Origin: Tubulanus polymorphus
Taxonomy: Eukaryota > Nemertea > Palaeonemertea > Tubulaniformes > Tubulanidae
Reading direction: 5' to 3'
DNA length: 64,000 nt
Assembly: GCF_964204645.1 (NCBI RefSeq)
Contig: NW_027437444.1
Span: forward strand, 53,572 to 117,571
The notes under the pieces were generated by a model, which made no database searches, was not told the DNA's origin, and was given only the letters and a program-made list of their open reading frames with translations. Both the position numbers and the translations under genes were made by a program. Below are positions 63,263-64,000 of the stretch, one piece after another; position 1 is the first letter of the stretch, and the number at the start of each line of letters is the position of its first letter.

Positions 63263-64000
63263 CCGTAAAATAGCTCAAATCGTCAGGAAAAGCACATTTC
63301 GATCCGAAAACGTCGTTCTCCGAGAGAAAAGACGTTTTCTCATCACATTTTCCCCGTAACTGAAAATGACAAAGTCGATCCGTAAAATAGCTCAACTCGT
63401 CAGGAAAAGCACATTTCGACCCGAAAACGTCGTTCTCCGCGAGAAAAGACGTTTTCTCATCACATTTTCCCCGTATCGGAAAAATGACAAAGTCGATCCG
63501 TAAAAGCGTTCAAATCGTCAGGAAAAGCACATTTCGACCCGAAAACGTCGTTCCCCGCGAGAAAAGACGTTTTCTCATCACATATTACCCCGTAACTGAA
63601 AAATGACAAAGTCGATCCGTAAAATAGCTCAAATCGTCAGGAAAAGCACATTTCGATCCGAAATCGTCGTTGTCCGCGAGAAAAGACGTTTTCTCATCAC
63701 ATTTTCCCCGTATCGGAAAAATGACAAAGTCGATCCGGAAAAGAGCTCAAATCGTCAGGAAAAGCACATTTCGACCCGAAAACGTCGTTCTCCGCGAGAA
63801 AAGACGTTTTCTCATCACATTTTCCCCGTATCGGAAAAATGACAAAGTCGATCCGTAAAAGCGTTCAAATCGTCAGGAAAAGCACATTTCGACCCGAAAA
63901 CGTCGTTCTCCGAGAGAAAAGACGTTTTCTCATCACATTTTCCCGGTAACTGAAAAATGACAAAGTCGATCCGTAAAATAGCTCAAATCGTCAGGAAAAG
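63263..64000 (+). repeat. 118-bp satellite DNA array, right block (runs off window)
   Basis: Satellite resumes after LINE copy 2 and continues to the window edge, so the array is larger than the window. The first three monomers match those after LINE copy 1 (58,901 to about 59,247), including a shared one-base loss that gives CTGAAAATGAC. After about 63,608 the monomer order differs from copy 1. There is no gene here. Confidence 0.97.

Larger units (their letters stand above)
55440..63608 (+). repeat. 4.36-kb higher-order unit carrying the LINE, two copies
   Basis: About 55,440-59,247 recurs at about 59,805-63,608 with an offset of 4,360-4,365 bp. The match covers the satellite left of the LINE, the whole LINE fragment and about 345 bp of satellite to its right. 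Rare shared markers include AGGAAAAGTACATTTCG (57,366 and 61,729), ATGACAGTGTCG (57,451 and 61,814), GACGTTTGCTCATC (57,647 and 62,010), CGGAATACTGACAAAG (57,675 and 62,038) and CATTTCCACCCG (56,310 and 60,673). The LINE was therefore multiplied along with the satellite. Confidence 0.9.

Overview
This window is a eukaryotic tandem-repeat (satellite DNA) array. About 62 kb of the 64 kb is head-to-tail copies of one monomer of about 118 bp (12 CpGs and about 44% G+C in the majority form), all in the same orientation. Two copies of a 5'-truncated non-LTR retrotransposon (LINE) fragment, each about 0.97 kb, interrupt it. There are no bacterial-style genes, operons, tRNAs, rRNAs or CRISPR arrays. 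I could not identify the species. The LINE fragment, the unbroken satellite and the higher-order repeat structure point to an animal-like nuclear genome, probably in heterochromatin (pericentromeric, centromeric or subtelomeric).

Layout. From 1 to 57,924 the sequence is continuous satellite. LINE copy 1 (minus strand) lies at about 57,925-58,897, followed by satellite at 58,901-62,286. LINE copy 2 (minus strand) lies at about 62,287-63,260, followed by satellite to the end. That makes roughly 526 monomers. Monomers fall into recognisable sequence types, and these recur in fixed order as nested higher-order repeats. Units seen are 26-mer (about 3,067 bp), 31-mer (3,660 bp), 14-mer (1,655 bp), 16-mer (1,885 bp), 13-mer (about 1,534 bp), 24-mer (2,834 bp) and 28-mer (3,305 bp), plus a LINE-containing unit of about 4.36 kb. 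The left part (1 to about 30.3 kb) has more monomer types and long units. The right part (about 33.4-64 kb) is more uniform with shorter units. The stretch at 30.3-33.4 kb is a mixed transition.

The LINE fragments hold only the C-terminal part of a reverse-transcriptase polyprotein. It has a Cys-x2-Cys-x10-His-x4-Cys motif, a stop codon, about 240 bp of 3' UTR, an AATAAA signal and a (TTCAAG)4 tail. Both copies share the same insertion point, the same truncation point and nearly identical sequence, and matching satellite surrounds them. So one insertion was later copied as part of a 4.36-kb satellite unit.

The many short open frames on both strands of the satellite are products of the repeat and are not called as genes. 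The most informative signals are the nested higher-order structure, an apparently perfect 3,660-bp tandem duplication, the co-amplified LINE, a conserved hairpin-forming dyad in each monomer, retained CpGs, and a cluster of one-base indels at 3.1-6.1 kb that looks like assembly error.
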